A DNA stretch of 64,000 nucleotides from Luscinia megarhynchos (taxonomy: Eukaryota > Chordata > Aves > Passeriformes > Turdidae). A program made the position numbers and the translations under genes. The notes under the pieces are model-generated. The model was not told where the DNA came from, ran no database searches, and worked only from the letters and a program-made list of their open reading frames with translations. The DNA is taken from contig CM067592.1 in NCBI GenBank assembly GCA_034336665.1, forward strand, positions 41,880,045-41,944,044, given 5' to 3'. Within the stretch, counting starts at the first letter, position 1; each line of letters starts with the position of its first letter. Below are positions 1 to 14,300 of this stretch, in pieces.

Positions 1-1186
1 AGTTTAGAAGAACAGCAAGGATATCATACTTATGAAGACAGTAAAAATCAAGCAGTTTGTGAAGATATTGGTTGCAATTTATGTTCATTGGTTCTTAAAA
101 AGCTTTACTCATTTTAAATTTAAAATAACATTTTGTTATATAATTTCTGTACTGAAGCCTTTATAATACCACTGTTAAATATACACAGGCCTTCTTCTAA
201 TTGCATTTCTTAAGATTACATCAACTTTTTTATTGTACAATTCATGGCAACTATGAAAACATTTTTGAAAAGAACTCAGTTTGTAAAGTTATTTCCTAAA
301 AATGAACCATCTCATCACAGCACTGTCTGTTGGAGTAAGTAAAGCCTCTGTGCTGAAGCAGCCATGCATTTTTAATAAATTCAGCTATTGATAAGACTTG
401 AAGAAATAAAATGTCCTTGAGAAGGATCTGGCCATTCTTTGCAAAAGTACAGTACAGAGGAAGGCAACAGAGAATACTCTCTTTTGAGATGTCCTTTTTT
501 TGTAACTGCAGTTTTACAAAACACATTCAAAGTTTTCTCCAAGGTTGTTGCTTTTTGGAGATAAAAGCAATATATCCTATCCTCAACAAAGTAGAAGAGG
601 AATAACAGAAAATGCAAAAATATTTTTTTGCTTCTTATAAATGCCACATTGTTAAGGCACATAATTAATAAAAATGGGATATTGCTGAGACTGACCAGAT
701 CCTCCCCAACAAAGAACTAATTCTCAGTTTATGACAGTGTATTGAAGCCTATCTATACAAGTCTACTGAATAAAGTAGTATTTAAAAAGCACTGTTCCAA
801 TTTAACTTCTGTATAAATGCATGCACATACAAAACACACACATATATAAAAATATGCTCCTTCTAAAGGAAGTACTTTGGAATTAGATTAAAATAAATAG
901 AACACACAAACAGCAGGAGTTAATTAAGAGATTTCCCTGCTACAGATAAGCTCTTAAAGAATATTTTACATTCGTATATCAGAATCCAGACATTCATGAT
1001 CATAATTACCATTCAAAATAGTTGTCAAATGCAGAGATTTTGTCATTACAAGCAATATTTATTATCATAAGCAATGCATTGAATTTACATCCAAGTGGTA
1101 AACAGCTGAGAGTTGTTAATCATTAAATTAACAGAGATTTAAAATCAATTATTTGAGAACTAAACAAGTGCCTTAAGTGCCTTCTT
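1..1186. other. AT-rich non-coding DNA
   Basis: No repeat signature, coding frame or regulatory island is visible. Frames of 60 to 93 codons occur on both strands around 300-660, but they overlap one another, lack splice-like borders and have no recognisable motif. Reading this as intronic or intergenic is an inference from composition alone. Confidence 0.5.
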
Positions 1187-1187
1187 A

Positions 1188-1220
<33 letters not shown>
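1187..1220. repeat. (TA)n microsatellite
   Basis: A nearly perfect run of alternating T and A with a single TG interruption in the middle, about 34 bases long. It is a simple sequence repeat. An open frame on the minus strand that reads Ile-Tyr-Ile-Tyr is only its translation. Confidence 0.95.
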
Positions 1221-4185
1221 CCTATGGCAAAAATTACCATTGTGTACCTACTACTCACATAAAACTTGCTTTGTTGAATATAAGGACTTAACTTATCAAA
1301 TGTTCTCCTGCTTTTTTTAACTTTCCGTGATTGTTTTTCAGGCTGCCTTATAGCTCCTAGCTGGAGAAGAACATTACAGTTGCTTCTACATTCAAGATAT
1401 CTATCTAGATAGCCCCAAAAGCCCAAAAGTCCTAGAGACCTGCTTCTAAATGAGGCTTTTAAGTCTCATTCCCTTGTAATGTCTCTCTAGATATATGTCC
1501 ACAAGTGTTTACAGGCTGATGAGCTGCTCTAACCTGAAGAAATTAGAAGCTATGATTACTAGTTTCTAGGAATCACAAACTTTTAATGTGTACATGCAGA
1601 CTAGCAAAAGGAAAATTACTGTCTGCTAAGGAGCTTCATCCTGCAAGGCAATATAATCAGATATATCAATTTCTTGTGCTACATATATCGAGTATGACTT
1701 ACAAAGCTAGCAGCCAGCTTAGAGTTGGACCTCCCCTTAGGGCTAGCTAATCCAGCTGACACGACTGCAGCACCACTTCAGTGTGTCCATCACTGCCAGA
1801 GACTTCTGGCCTCTTGATTTATCAGGCTGCTTACTTAAAAGTAAGTGTACTCAGTTCATTTTCATTAAAACAGGACACGGTACAATTCCAGTGACAGCAG
1901 TCCCAGAGAAGCAACCTTACCTGAAATGACAATGGCAGTAGGAAATTATGGCCCTCAGCCTACACATTTATAAAAATCTCAACTTTTCAGTGTATTTCAT
2001 TCTCATAGAAGCTGTGCAAATAAAATATGGAAACATATAAGAACCACAAAAGTACTACTATGCAGACAAGAGGTGAAGGTGTGGGATGGCACTGTAAAAC
2101 CTCTGCAATGTCATAATTTTTATTTACATTTTAAACAACTGTAGGTACTTAATTAATGATTAAAAACATAAGTATTGTAAGTAAGTACACATTGAGAAAC
2201 TGAAATAAAAGTAAAAAATGTATGTATATTCCACAAACTCGTGCATAGTTCAGTTGAATTTACTGGAGAGAATGCTTTTCCACAGAGTGCATATAGTGCA
2301 ATCAAGCACTGGATAGTAAATAATTAATATGCAGTATAATAGATGACATGAGCTTGAGTGTCAGAAAGATGGAGTTTCCACAGAAGGGTAGCTCAGGCTT
2401 CTAATCCTGATATAGTAAAATTAATTTCCACATGCAAGCAAAAAGATAGCAAGTACAAACACATTTCTGAGAAGTGTATTTTGTTGCTGCATGGATATTT
2501 AATGATTTAGAAAGTTATTAGTGCAGATACCTATCAGTCTGTGTGGCTTCAAAAGCACCAATGCCTACTGTCAAAACATTCACATTCATCAAGTAGTTCA
2601 TAGAAGAGCACTTGCTTTTATTATGCTAATAGCCTAAGCCAAACATATAAGTAAAAACAGCTGTGGAAAAGAGGCAGGAAAGAAGCCTTTGGCACAGACA
2701 GCAACACACTAGTATCTTTTATCCTTTATCTTTGCCTGAACAACATACTGTCAGCTTTTTCTCCCTCATCTTTCATGGGGCACAGCTTTAATTGGTTGAA
2801 GTTTGCTTCAAGTACCCAGTAGCTGCCATCAAAGGCTTTCTGGGTCAATGAACTGTATTCACTGCTGTGAATGTAGGATGTGCTCAGAAATGAAACAAAA
2901 GCACATGATTTTCAAGACATCTTGGCACAAAGATCTTGATCAGTAAGATCTTGAAAAGCCTGAAAAAAGTTTTCAAAAGACAACTTTTGACCTATTGCAA
3001 GATAACTATGAACTAAATTACTATTTGAGTCTTCTAGAGTAGAACAAAGTAACTTCAACCCAGCTGCAGGCCAGACATAATGCAGTTCACCTCTTTTGAT
3101 GGCTCATGAATAAAGGAACAGCTACCCTACGGCAGTTATCTAAATAGCACAACCCCCTCGTCTCGAAATATCCCATGCTCCAGTCTTAACCTCGAAAAAC
3201 AAAGTGTACTCTTAGTTGGGTAATTCCAAGTGCTAATACTCTAGACTCCAAAACTGCCAAGCCACTTGGGCAAAGTTCCTTTCATGAACTGATGAACATG
3301 TCAAGTAAAACACTTAATGAAGAGGTAATATACTGAAGAATACTGAATCTCACAAGGTCTCTATTAATCAGAAACTGATTAATTAGGCTGAAAAGCAACA
3401 ACTGAAGAAATAAAATGGAACAATTTTGTATGGCTTCTATCACATTCCAGTGTGGGCTACACTACCCTGATTCTGTTTCACTGCCTTTTTCACTTCCACA
3501 TTAATATTTCTTAGCATAAATAATATAATATCCTTTTATGGGTAGGAAATAAAGATTAATTATAAAGATAATTTTTAGCTTAATTCACTGATGGTGATTT
3601 AGACTGGTTCTTACTTAAGAAGAGGTGGGGAATGGAGTAATATGTTAAGTCCAGCTTTGGTATAAGTTTTGTCAAACGGCCTGTTTCTTCTTCTTTATTA
3701 GTCTGACCAGAGTCTTCACAAATATGTGACAATATTAAGTTTTCGGGGGAAATCATTAAATTATTTGGTGTTTTTTGATGACAAAAAATTTTACATATGC
3801 TAACTAACAAAAGAAAAAAAGGGGGGAACAAATATATAGAAAATGGTGCAATCTGTATTGTACTTAGTATCAATTATTATCCAGTATTAGTATTGGATAC
3901 ACAACAGCAGTTGACACCAAAATACATGTTAACCCTCCATGATATTTCTTTCTGTCCTTCTAAAAAAAACAAACAAAGCCTTCAAATAATTAAAGCATCT
4001 AGACCTGCCAGCACTGTTCACGTGGTCATGCCCAAGAGTACTTTAAAAGCCTGGTGAGTGCATGTCTTTGGCATTTACAATTAAATTCTGCCTTGGAAGG
4101 AGCTAAGTTTTGCTCCCAGCTCTACAGCTCGACCGGAATTTCACTCCTGCAATTCTAGATAAGAATTTTAGGCATGTGCTCTGAT
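1221..4185. other. AT-rich non-coding DNA
   Basis: Nothing that I recognise. The slightly GC-richer part at about 2,660-2,900 has no long frame and no transposon signature. A good splice-donor-like string on the minus strand near 1,920 is preceded by sequence closed in all three frames, so it gives no coding exon. Confidence 0.5.
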
Positions 4186-4250
4186 TAAATAAAAAAAATA
4201 AAAATAAAAGCAAACCAAAAACCAAAAAACCAACAAACAAAAAATACCCC
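4186..4250 (+). repeat. A/C-rich low-complexity patch
   Basis: The plus strand is almost only A with scattered C, in units such as CAAAA and CCAAAAA. It resembles the patches near 17.45, 26.4 and 56.1 kb and, inverted, the one at 42.5 kb. No transposon end is visible next to it. Confidence 0.8.
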
Positions 4251-7200
4251 AGCAAACAACATTCTATATTAATACCATGTGAAGTGTTAAGCATGATGTG
4301 AAGATGTGAAGTTAATTATTTTAACTGTCAGTGCCAGAACATGTTTGCCTCTGGGATCTTGAACTCTACTTGTTATCTATAATAGAAAAGCTTCAAACCC
4401 ACATATTCTTAACTAGAATACTGCTTGTTTGTATATTTCCTAAAGTATCCAGACTCATCTTCCTCTTCTCTTTTTTTTTCCATGTAGTACACAGAATTAT
4501 TATTTACGTACATATTTAGATGGTATTACAAGGTATTATGATTTCACAACGGTTATAAACACTCAAAAATTCATTGGCATGTTGAACATTTTCTTCTATG
4601 AACATTCTTTTTCATCTAGAATTTTCTATGGACAACATGCAGTACACAAAAAAACTCCAAAGAAACAAAAAAAAAAAAAGAGGAAACTTTGCTGTGATCT
4701 AGACAACATAAGAAGAAACACTTGCAAAAACATCTGTTTATTAATTTTGATCTACTACTGAATGTTGGCAAAGAAAACTCTGTAAAAGACAAATATTGAC
4801 TTAAAAGAAATACACATAGTAGTTGAAATACTGCACAAGTTTAATTAAATGCATAAAGTATACTATAAACAGTGTAGCAAGTATCTTTTTCGTTTCTGTT
4901 ACACTTCCCTAAAATTGTGAAATTGTAGCAGGAAAGCTGCTTCTTAAAAATCAAACTGAACACAATTTTGTGAGGCTACTTTTTAGTACATAAATTTAAA
5001 AAGCAAGAGTCTATCTAATTGAAGGAAAATCGCAAAAGCAATTATCCTGAAATCTCTTAAATTTATTGCAAAGACTTGCAATAACCTGAATGCAATTGGG
5101 CTTGAGAAAACATACATTCACAATTTTTATTAATGTGTTGTGTAACAGCATGCAGAAACAAGCTCCTCTTTGTGGAGCATTTAAGGAGTTTTACACAGTT
5201 CTGCAATTGCACATACCAAAACACAATTGTAATGTTGCAAGCCTATTAATATGGAGCTCGCCAATAATTTTAATAGAGAATGAAATTATAACATAGCAGA
5301 CACTTTGTATACAGTTCAGCCATATCTAGAGTAAAACTCTTTTCATCTTGCTATTTAAAAACCCCTACTACTTAAACATCATCAAAATCCTTTCTAGAGA
5401 GCAGCATTTTAACTGAGTGGAACAGTGGAATCCCTGATCTGAGATGCAGACTGAAAAGGCAGAAATAAAATAGAAAGAAGTGTTTACCTTTCATTTATTC
5501 TCAGTTCAGTCTGTGCCTTTTAGAATTGTCGAAATGAATAAATAAAAATAATATGAATGTGATCGTTTATAATTCTACAACTACTGGCCAAGACTTCATG
5601 CAAAGTAGCATTTCTAATTTCATTTTATGTGAAGGATATTGTAGATGACTAAAGAAACATGAACATTTAGCAAACCCCTGGATACTTTAATTCTTTCATT
5701 TTAAATTGACTCTGCTTGGAACTTCCACTAATTTACTTTCATTCTTTTAAAGATATCCTACAAGATTCTTGATTAAATTCAATTAAAAGGCCAATGCTTT
5801 GCTTTTTGCAAGAGACATGAGCAGTAGTGTGAACATGAGCAGTAGTGTGAGAAAGTGCTGTGATACTTTTATGATACATTATAGAAATAGGCATTGCAGT
5901 GCATAAGTTACCATAGGTTCACACAGAGGTTATGGTCCCTTCAAACTGAAAACAGTGAAAAGGTTAAAAATAATCCTTGTTTCATTTATAAGAAAGCGCA
6001 TTTAAAATATTCGAATGTCTGACAGTCCACGAAGATCTGTAAAAACATTCAGCTCATCTGTATAGCTTAGGACAAACTTGCTTCACGTGGAAATTTAAAT
6101 TTGGAGTCTGGCTGTATCAAGAGGACATGGCCTGAATAAATGATTTTTACTTAGGTCTCACTGAACAATAAAAGCTGCATCATCTGCATCAAAACGAAAC
6201 AAAGCCAACAAACTCCAGCAAGCATTTTGACCTATTCACAGCTATTTTAGTTACAGTGATAAATAAATCCACAAAACAACTACAAATCGAAAAGTGCTCA
6301 CTCTCGAGAGTGAAACAGTCAAGGAGTCTGTGTAAATGCATTACCCACTGGGAACACTCTGCAGGTAGCAGTGACATTGCATTTTAGGGTGACCTGAGTC
6401 CAGGCTGTTTTAGCCCACCCACCAGGGTGCAACACCCCTTCCATCAGCAGCCAAGCAAGTTACTCCTCCTCTGGCCACTCCAACATCAGAGGCTTCCCTT
6501 ACTCTGAGAAGAATGTATATACTTGCTGTTGAACCAGGATACTTGCAGAACTACACTGATTTTAAACATCCAAATTAGGTAAACTGAATTACATGAGAGA
6601 CAACTTCTAATCTCATGAATACCAGCTGAGTTTCTAAATAAATTAATTTTCTCTCTTACTGTTTGATTTTCCTGCAGATATGGGATACTGTGGTATGTGG
6701 TCTTTCAATTCTATTTAACAAAACAGTGCCAATTTTAAAACCCCAAATAAGTTTCTTGATGTTACAAGAAGCATTGTAGGCAAAGTGGCAGAAGAAGATA
6801 AAGTGAGGAGGTTTTTATGTACATATTAATAATTAAATATAAATTTAAAACATAATAGTACTATAATCATGCAATTGAAAAAATGACTATGTAAAGAATC
6901 TGAAGGCAGAATTAACACCATGAACTCATATGTTGCCTACTTCAAATTAACAGTCACAGTTAACAGAAATCTTATAATCACTCTATTCTACTGTTTTGCA
7001 TACATACCCACAGGCAGGGACACCTCCAAACAAAAGTTTAATCAGACCTACATCCACAGGCAGTAATAGTGGAAAAAAATGCTAGGTATTGGGCAGTAAA
7101 ATAGTCACTTCTTACTTGATGCAATACAGATATAGTTTAACCTCTAAACAATATTTACTGAGACACTCTTTTGATGTTAGGGTATTTTACCTGTATTTGC

Positions 7201-10200
7201 AGAACAAAATCAAATTTCAAAGGCTTGACAGTCACCATGAAATGAATTCTAATCCTTCTGATATGCCATCAAATACCTTCACCTCTGCTGAGAATATGCA
7301 GGCTATTCCAAAGATAAAAATAAATGTAATTCAGAAGTTAGAGCCATGCAATCTCATAAAGTGCACTCATAAAAAGTGATTCAGCAAAAAATAATGAGCT
7401 AAAATCAACATTTCACTTTAGCTCAGTCACAAAGTATGGGCTTAACACCAATTTTGGAATTGACCATTCACCAAGATTTGACTAGATTTTAAGACTGGTT
7501 TCTTCAGACTCGAAACACAGACACACTCTATCATTTCACAGTTCCCCACGCAGAAAATACCCAGGAATTTTTTATCACTTCTCTCTGAAATTCCTTAGCA
7601 ACTCTGCTAGGAACACAAACACACCACATTTCAGCATTTCAAGGGTGACATGCAGAATCAGCAACACACCCATGACAGCTATTTCCACATGATGCCTAGG
7701 AGAGCAGACAGGCTTTTTCAGTCATCTCTGGGGCAATGCACTCAGCCCAAAACAACACAGCATCAAAGGGGCTTATGCAGCATGGTTGCTGAAATGGATC
7801 CTATTTAATAAAAAAAATGTGGGATTCAGCTGACAGAAGAGATGCTACCACTTACCTGAAGTAGGTGGTTTTGGGTTTACTTCAGTGCCATTACTAGAAG
7901 CTAGAGGCAGAGTATTCTGCTGCCAGGGCTAGAAGCCTCAGCTCTTGTGGCAGTTTCTGTAACTCCCCTGTAGCTGCTGAAGGGCCAGCAGCACCCACCC
8001 AGACCTGCATCTCATGAGGAGCAACTTACACGGTGTTAAACACAGCAAAGGGCACAGATAGGCACTTAATCTACTGGAAAAACAGCAGAGACCAATCACA
8101 GCTCTTCAGAAGGCCAGAAAAGCAGCAACCACTTTAATATTTTACAGCAGATTGCCAGGTACTTTTATCCCAAGCTAACATATAACCAGTGCTGACTTGA
8201 CACACTCACAGCCCTGTGCACTAGCCTTCAAAGGAAAGATCTGGCAGGTTTTGCTCTGAGAGGCACAGCCAGCCTCACCCTAGATTTTACACAAACTGCT
8301 TTTCCTTACAGAATATTTGTATTTATTTAAATAGGAAACTGCAGCATTTCCACACAGTTCTGTAAACACCAATCAAATTTAATGAAGTTTCTATATTTTG
8401 AATTCCTACAAAGTGGCTCAACAGAAACCATAAAAAAGAATGCAGCTGATGTCTTTCTTGAACCTTTGAGTTTCATGGAAATTGCTCACTATCCTGAATT
8501 ACAATGTCAGTCTCACAGTCACCTCTGTGTTGGGGCTGTGCAACAGGGATGCCTGCAAGAATCCTCCACCTATCCCTACAGACAACAACCTAATTCTCTA
8601 TGCTAATGGTCCTTTAACATTGAAATACATGGGGTACAAACTTGACAGAGCAGTAAGTATTCAATTTTTCTTTCAGAAATGCTGAAGCCTGAGATTTAGC
8701 TTCATTGAACACAGGCTCCTGTATCCCTTATGAGTTGCTCCTTATGCTCTTTCCATACCAGCAAATGCTTTCATGCAAGAATGATACTAAAAGGTAATGA
8801 CTGCATATTTGCTTTATTGAAGCACGTATGCAACAAGGAATCAAAGAGTCAGTTTTAAGATGCATGATTTGTCTTGGACATGGTATAAAAAAATTGTTAG
8901 TTTTAATTAATGGTGTGTATACATATACACACAGAGCTACACATACAGTATTTGCAATAGTTCTTTAGGGAAGCCAACTTTGCTACTTCTCTTACTTCTC
9001 ATACTTATTAGCTCTGAATCTGAATATTGAAAATCTTACTTTCCAATAGACACTTCAAAGCATTTTGACTGAGATGATAAGCACACAGATGTATTCACAG
9101 TGTAACAATTTCTTGTCATCCTCAAGTTCCATTCAGTCAATGCTCATGTGGCAAAAACTGGTTGCAGGAGGAAAATGTTGAAAAATCTTACATCTCCTAG
9201 AAAGAGTTGTCAAAGTTAGGAATTAAGGATCAAGTATGCCACTAAAGCCTGGCTAAGCTGTACAGCAGTAAGCATCATTCGAGATTATGTTCAGATTGAA
9301 TTCCAGCATTCAATTTCTACATTGGCATCTGTGCATTTACAGCACATCTAATCCAGCTACACATCAGATTTAATTATAAGGCAGATTCATTCCTTTCATG
9401 ACCTCTCTCTTCTAAATCTAGCAAAATCAGTACCCCAATCCCAACTCCAAACTGAATCAACACATGCTGTAGCATAAAACAGCCTCTCCTTTTTAACTGT
9501 AAAGTTGCTTTTCCATTTTCTTTACGGAACTGCTGTGTGGTACACCAGAAACCAACTTCATTCTAGAAGTTAGCAAACTGATACACTTATATGCCCACAC
9601 ATATATTCACAGTATGCATATACAATCCTTACAAGTTGTTTAGTGAATCATCTTAGTGCTAAAAATACAACTAAAACTTCTACCACAAATCAAAAAATAA
9701 AGACTTTTAAATGTTAATTAACAGTGACATTCCTAAAAAGCAGGAGAAAACAAATTCTAACTTCTGGGGATTAAACTGAGAGATTAAAGGATAGTAAAGT
9801 CTTTGCCTACTGATAATATGAATGCCTGAGATCAATATAATGCACACGGACAGTCATGCAAAAAAATTAGGACTGAAAATATTTTACACTGCAATTGGTA
9901 GTCTGTTGATTGAACACTAACAATACAACTTGGCATAACCAAAACTTTCAGATTTGACTGTTAGTTTCTGCAATCTTATTATTCTGACAGCGTCACATCT
10001 AAATGTGGATTCTGCCCTTGCCTGGAAGACTGCTCCACTTGAACTTTAAGATGCCCCTTGGCTTCTTAAACATCTGACTCTAATAATTCTCCTCATACCA
10101 AAACTCTTACCATCTAACTTTGATCAATCCCACAACAAAGAATACAATTGAAAGCTGTATTTCCTGGCCTGGCTGCTGACAGTTAAGACACAGGAATTTT

Positions 10201-11350
10201 TGCTCATTTTGCAGCTAACCAGAATTTCTATAATAAGGTTATAAAATGTCAGTTCCTTGGATTTTCTTACCCCTTCTGAGGAACTGCACATTTCAAAATG
10301 TATACAGGCTAACAGATGCTGCTCTGCAGCCACTGGCAGCCAGCAGTTCTGCAAAGCAGCCCCATATACTCTGAAACTAGACCTGTGACTGCTTAATTTT
10401 GGCAACATCTAGAGATCTTCAAGTTTGGAACCCCAGAGAACTGGGTGCTGTCCAAACGCACTGGAAGACACAGCTATTGTAAAGCCTTTTTAAAAACATA
10501 CCCCTATTGGCAAGTATTCAGCAGGATTCCCCAAAGGCAGGAAAACAGTAGATAAAAGAAGTGTATGCAAAAAACCACGACACTATCTAATCTTGCACCT
10601 TTTCGTTATTATAAGCAGTCATCACTAAAAATTAAGTACATCTACCCAAGCCTGTTTCCAAATAGTTTAGACTATTACAGAAGAAGATAATCTGTGAACT
10701 GAAAAAAAACCTAGCAACTGTGGACAAAGGGCATTAAAAATACAAATATATATAAAGTTGGAAAAAAATTTCAGTGTTTCTGAACTTGAAAATAAAAGGA
10801 GGGATCTGTCAAACCTGCTGGAGCTAGCTGACCTCCAAATCCCAGTTGTGAAGAGAGGTATATTAAATTGTTAAGTTATTGAGTGTGGTTACATTTTTTA
10901 CTGTATTGCCATGCTTGAGTTTCCTGTAATTCTTTTCATTATTACAATACCTTTCTTTCAGGATTGATTGTCATTGGTTGTAAGAAAATACAGAATCTGA
11001 TTCCTTATTTCAGCATTAAACCAGAAATATCTGCTAAGTGTCTTAAAATTTGTAGTTACATATACTATTTATAAAGAATCCTCAATTTTATAATTGAGTT
11101 TTTAAAGGTTCTGTAGAATAAATCATGATTAAATTTCATTTTTCTAGGAGATCTCAACACAGGGACAGGAAATTCCCATCAGTACTTAGAGAATTAAAAC
11201 AAGTGCAGATTTTCTGTTATGCTGAGGTAACTAGGTTCTTGAAGTCCACCAAACTGAAATAAAAAATCCTATTAAGAAAGGTATTTTTTGCCTTTACACT
11301 AAGAAAAATAAATCTATTTGTTTCTGTCAAAGCTACTATGAACAAATCAT
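4251..11350. other. AT-rich non-coding DNA with a GC-richer patch
   Basis: No CR1 or other transposon signature is visible. About 7,540-8,300 is clearly richer in G and C than its surroundings. It contains a short open stretch with splice-like borders on the minus strand (7,856-7,919), discussed as a finding. The minus-strand frame at 10,124-10,408 (94 codons) has no motif I recognise. No promoter or CpG cluster is visible. Confidence 0.45.
5816..5851. repeat. 18-bp tandem duplication
   Basis: The 18-base unit CATGAGCAGTAGTGTGAA is present twice in direct tandem. The second copy differs only at its last base. This looks like a small replication-slippage duplication. Confidence 0.85.
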
Positions 11351-14300
11351 CTGTTAATATTTGCAGCTGACACTCAAGCTACTGTAATTCTTTTTCGCAG
11401 AATACTGGCTTTGGGTGTGCCTTTTTTTATCTTTATTTTTCCTGTCATATCTTAATACTTTGGTTCCTTTTTTTTTTTCTGATATTTTCTTTGACTCCTC
11501 AATTGATTCCCACAGAGCTATGAAAAGAAGACTCCATTCAGACTCCACATTTACCTAGTCTGTGAGAGAGAAAAGTGTGACCAGACCTGATTAAATTGAA
11601 AAAATGCCTTCTTAAAAATAAAGTTAGGTTTGAATAAAACAAACTGTTATTAATATTAAAACACCTTTCATTAAAACTGCTGAGAAAAGAAAATATTTAA
11701 AACCCCACAGCATATCTCTTGAAAAGCATATACTCCAGACATTGCTAGAACTGTGAACCAATATACCTTAATTATCCCAGTGCATCACAAGCGTATCTTA
11801 GAATTTTTTAGTATAGAGAACTTTTTTGTTTTTCATTTGGCTTATGGGACAAATAACTTACCTTCTTCATGCTATTTTGTGTATGGGGCTCAACCATATA
11901 AATGAACCTGTGTACTTCAAAAGAGCTAAGAATAACAAATTATTTTATTATACAGAATTTGTTGACCATTTATTTTTCTTATCTCCCTGCAAGAATGAAT
12001 GTTTTGCTGGGGAATAAGCATTAACATAAATTACCCAGGTTGTTTCTTTCCAAAAAAAGGAATTATACACCTTTAAGATTTCAAGAAAATCCATGATGAG
12101 ACAAGTGGTGAGTTGCTGATATCCTGACCCCAGCCCAGTGTGGACATCAACGAGTGATTCATTTCTCCTGCTCACTTTGTTAGGGTTTTGCCCTGCCACA
12201 GCAAGAGAGTGTGGTGTGCACAGGAGGTTTGAACTGCTCAAACAGTTCCAGAGATAGCGTGCTGTCCCAGAAATTCCATGTGTATCGAGACAGGGAAGGA
12301 AACAAAGGGACAGTGATCACCGTGTCCCCGCCTGCTCAGAGCACCCTGCCGAGTACACGGATAATGTAAATCCATCCTTTTCCCAGAGACAGCCCCACAC
12401 AATCAACAGCACCTGACCCACAGCTCTTACACACACATTTGTGACTTGCAGGATGAAGTCCAGCTTTGACATTTTTAAAAAGGTCAAAAATTCATAAGAA
12501 GACCTGAGTTTTCATTTCAGAAATATGAGTCAGAGAAGGGGAGCCTCTACTGCTAAGAGGAAAAAATATTAGTTTGCATTTACTTCAAACTCTGTCAAAT
12601 CCAAGTCAGAACTATAAAATTTAAAGTTTGATATCTGTTAGCCTGATGATCAAGACTAATGGTTTGCACAAAAAATAGTTACAGAAATCTTAATTCAAAT
12701 TTTAAAATTGATTTCACACAATGTTATTTCTGATTCAGATTTCACCTCTGCCAAAATCAGCAAAAGCAACAGTGGAAACTGGAAGGAAATTGCATGTACT
12801 AAAAATAAACGGTCTAATAAGAACAAAAAAGAGAAAATATTTTGTTATCTGGATAGTTATTTACCTGGGCTAAATTATAAATTAATATTAATAAAAATAC
12901 AAACATATTAATACAAATTATTTTGAAAGCAAGGAAATTATTTTTCCTTTTTTTTAAGTTCATTGGAATTTTCAGAACTAGTTCATAGCATGAAGCAAAA
13001 AGCCACAGACTTCTTTGGTGCACAATCAAATTCATGTACTTGTGCCTATTTTTCTACAACGAAGAAATAGTAGAGATATGAGTGCTTTATAAATTGCTTT
13101 CTATTTAACATACCAGACAAACTAAAAGATAATATTAAAAAAAAAACGTATTATAAAGGCATTTCCTTTTTTTCCTAATATTGCTAATTTAATTTGGAAG
13201 TTTCTGAGCCAAGATGTATCAACATATTTTATTTACATTATTGAATTTTTCCATCTGTTTCTAAATATTTTGTCCTTAAATCAATTCTGTGCATATGTGC
13301 TGCTTTATACTGCCTGTATGGAAATAAGGACTAGTGGAAACCCTCAATACTTATGCAGCCTATCATAGTTAACAATGGCCCATGGGCTAGTCACTGTACA
13401 GACAGCACCAACACTACAATGGTAGAAGTTTTAATACCTTAAATGATTATAGACACAAAAGAGGACAGCTTTTTAATAGCACCAATAGTCAACCAACTGC
13501 TACAAAAATTTTGATTTCCAGGAAAATAATTTATTTCTCCAAAGTAATTACAAATTAATTGTCCTTTTGAAACATTAATATAAAGCAGAAATAGTTATAT
13601 CACTAACCATCAACAAGTAAAACAATGTTGAACTATGCAGTGAAAGGCTATGAAATGCAAATTGTTCGTGAATCTATTCAGGGTACAGCTCACTAGAAAA
13701 GAACAATGAAATAAATTATTTGGCAAAATGCATCTTCAATAATCTCTGATTCAAAGAATTTGTTGTTGTTTTCATAGCTCAAGTATATATAAGCTAATTT
13801 TTGGTTCCTTTTGCTTTTGTAAGATTGCACGGAACAGAGTTGGGTGTAAGAAACTGATTGTCAGCTTCTAATATTGGTTTAATACTAGCAATAGTGTTAG
13901 AATCTGAATCATAAAGAATGATAAAAATAACAAATTCAATTTGCCAGCATACAGTACAGTGAACAATTTTATTTAACATCAACTGCCAGCAACAACATTA
14001 GCTCTGGCTTCAAAGCTCTTTCATCAAAGAATTTAGCTGCATAACTATATTCTTACTCAAATCTTATCACCAGCCTTGTAAGAAGTCTCACTTAGCTCAA
14101 CTGGCATTTTCTGTCACAACAAGAGAATGGGGAAGGTGTGTAACCACACATTAGCAGTAGTATATTACATTCCAAATGTCCTTATTTTCTTATGGCTGAC
14201 ATTACACACATTTCCAGAAACTGTGAACTAAAAATACACTCTTCCTGAAAAACTACATTTTCAACCCCTATTTTTGAAACTAAAACACTGTCTTAAGAAG

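Noticed and set aside
1790..1850. Plus-strand stretch ending in GTAAGTG that is open in two frames
   Set aside because: Too short, no good acceptor, and two frames open at once, so there is no preference for a coding reading.
1915..2030. Minus-strand TTTCAG/GTAAGG donor with an acceptor about 90 bases upstream
   Set aside because: All three frames between the borders contain stops.
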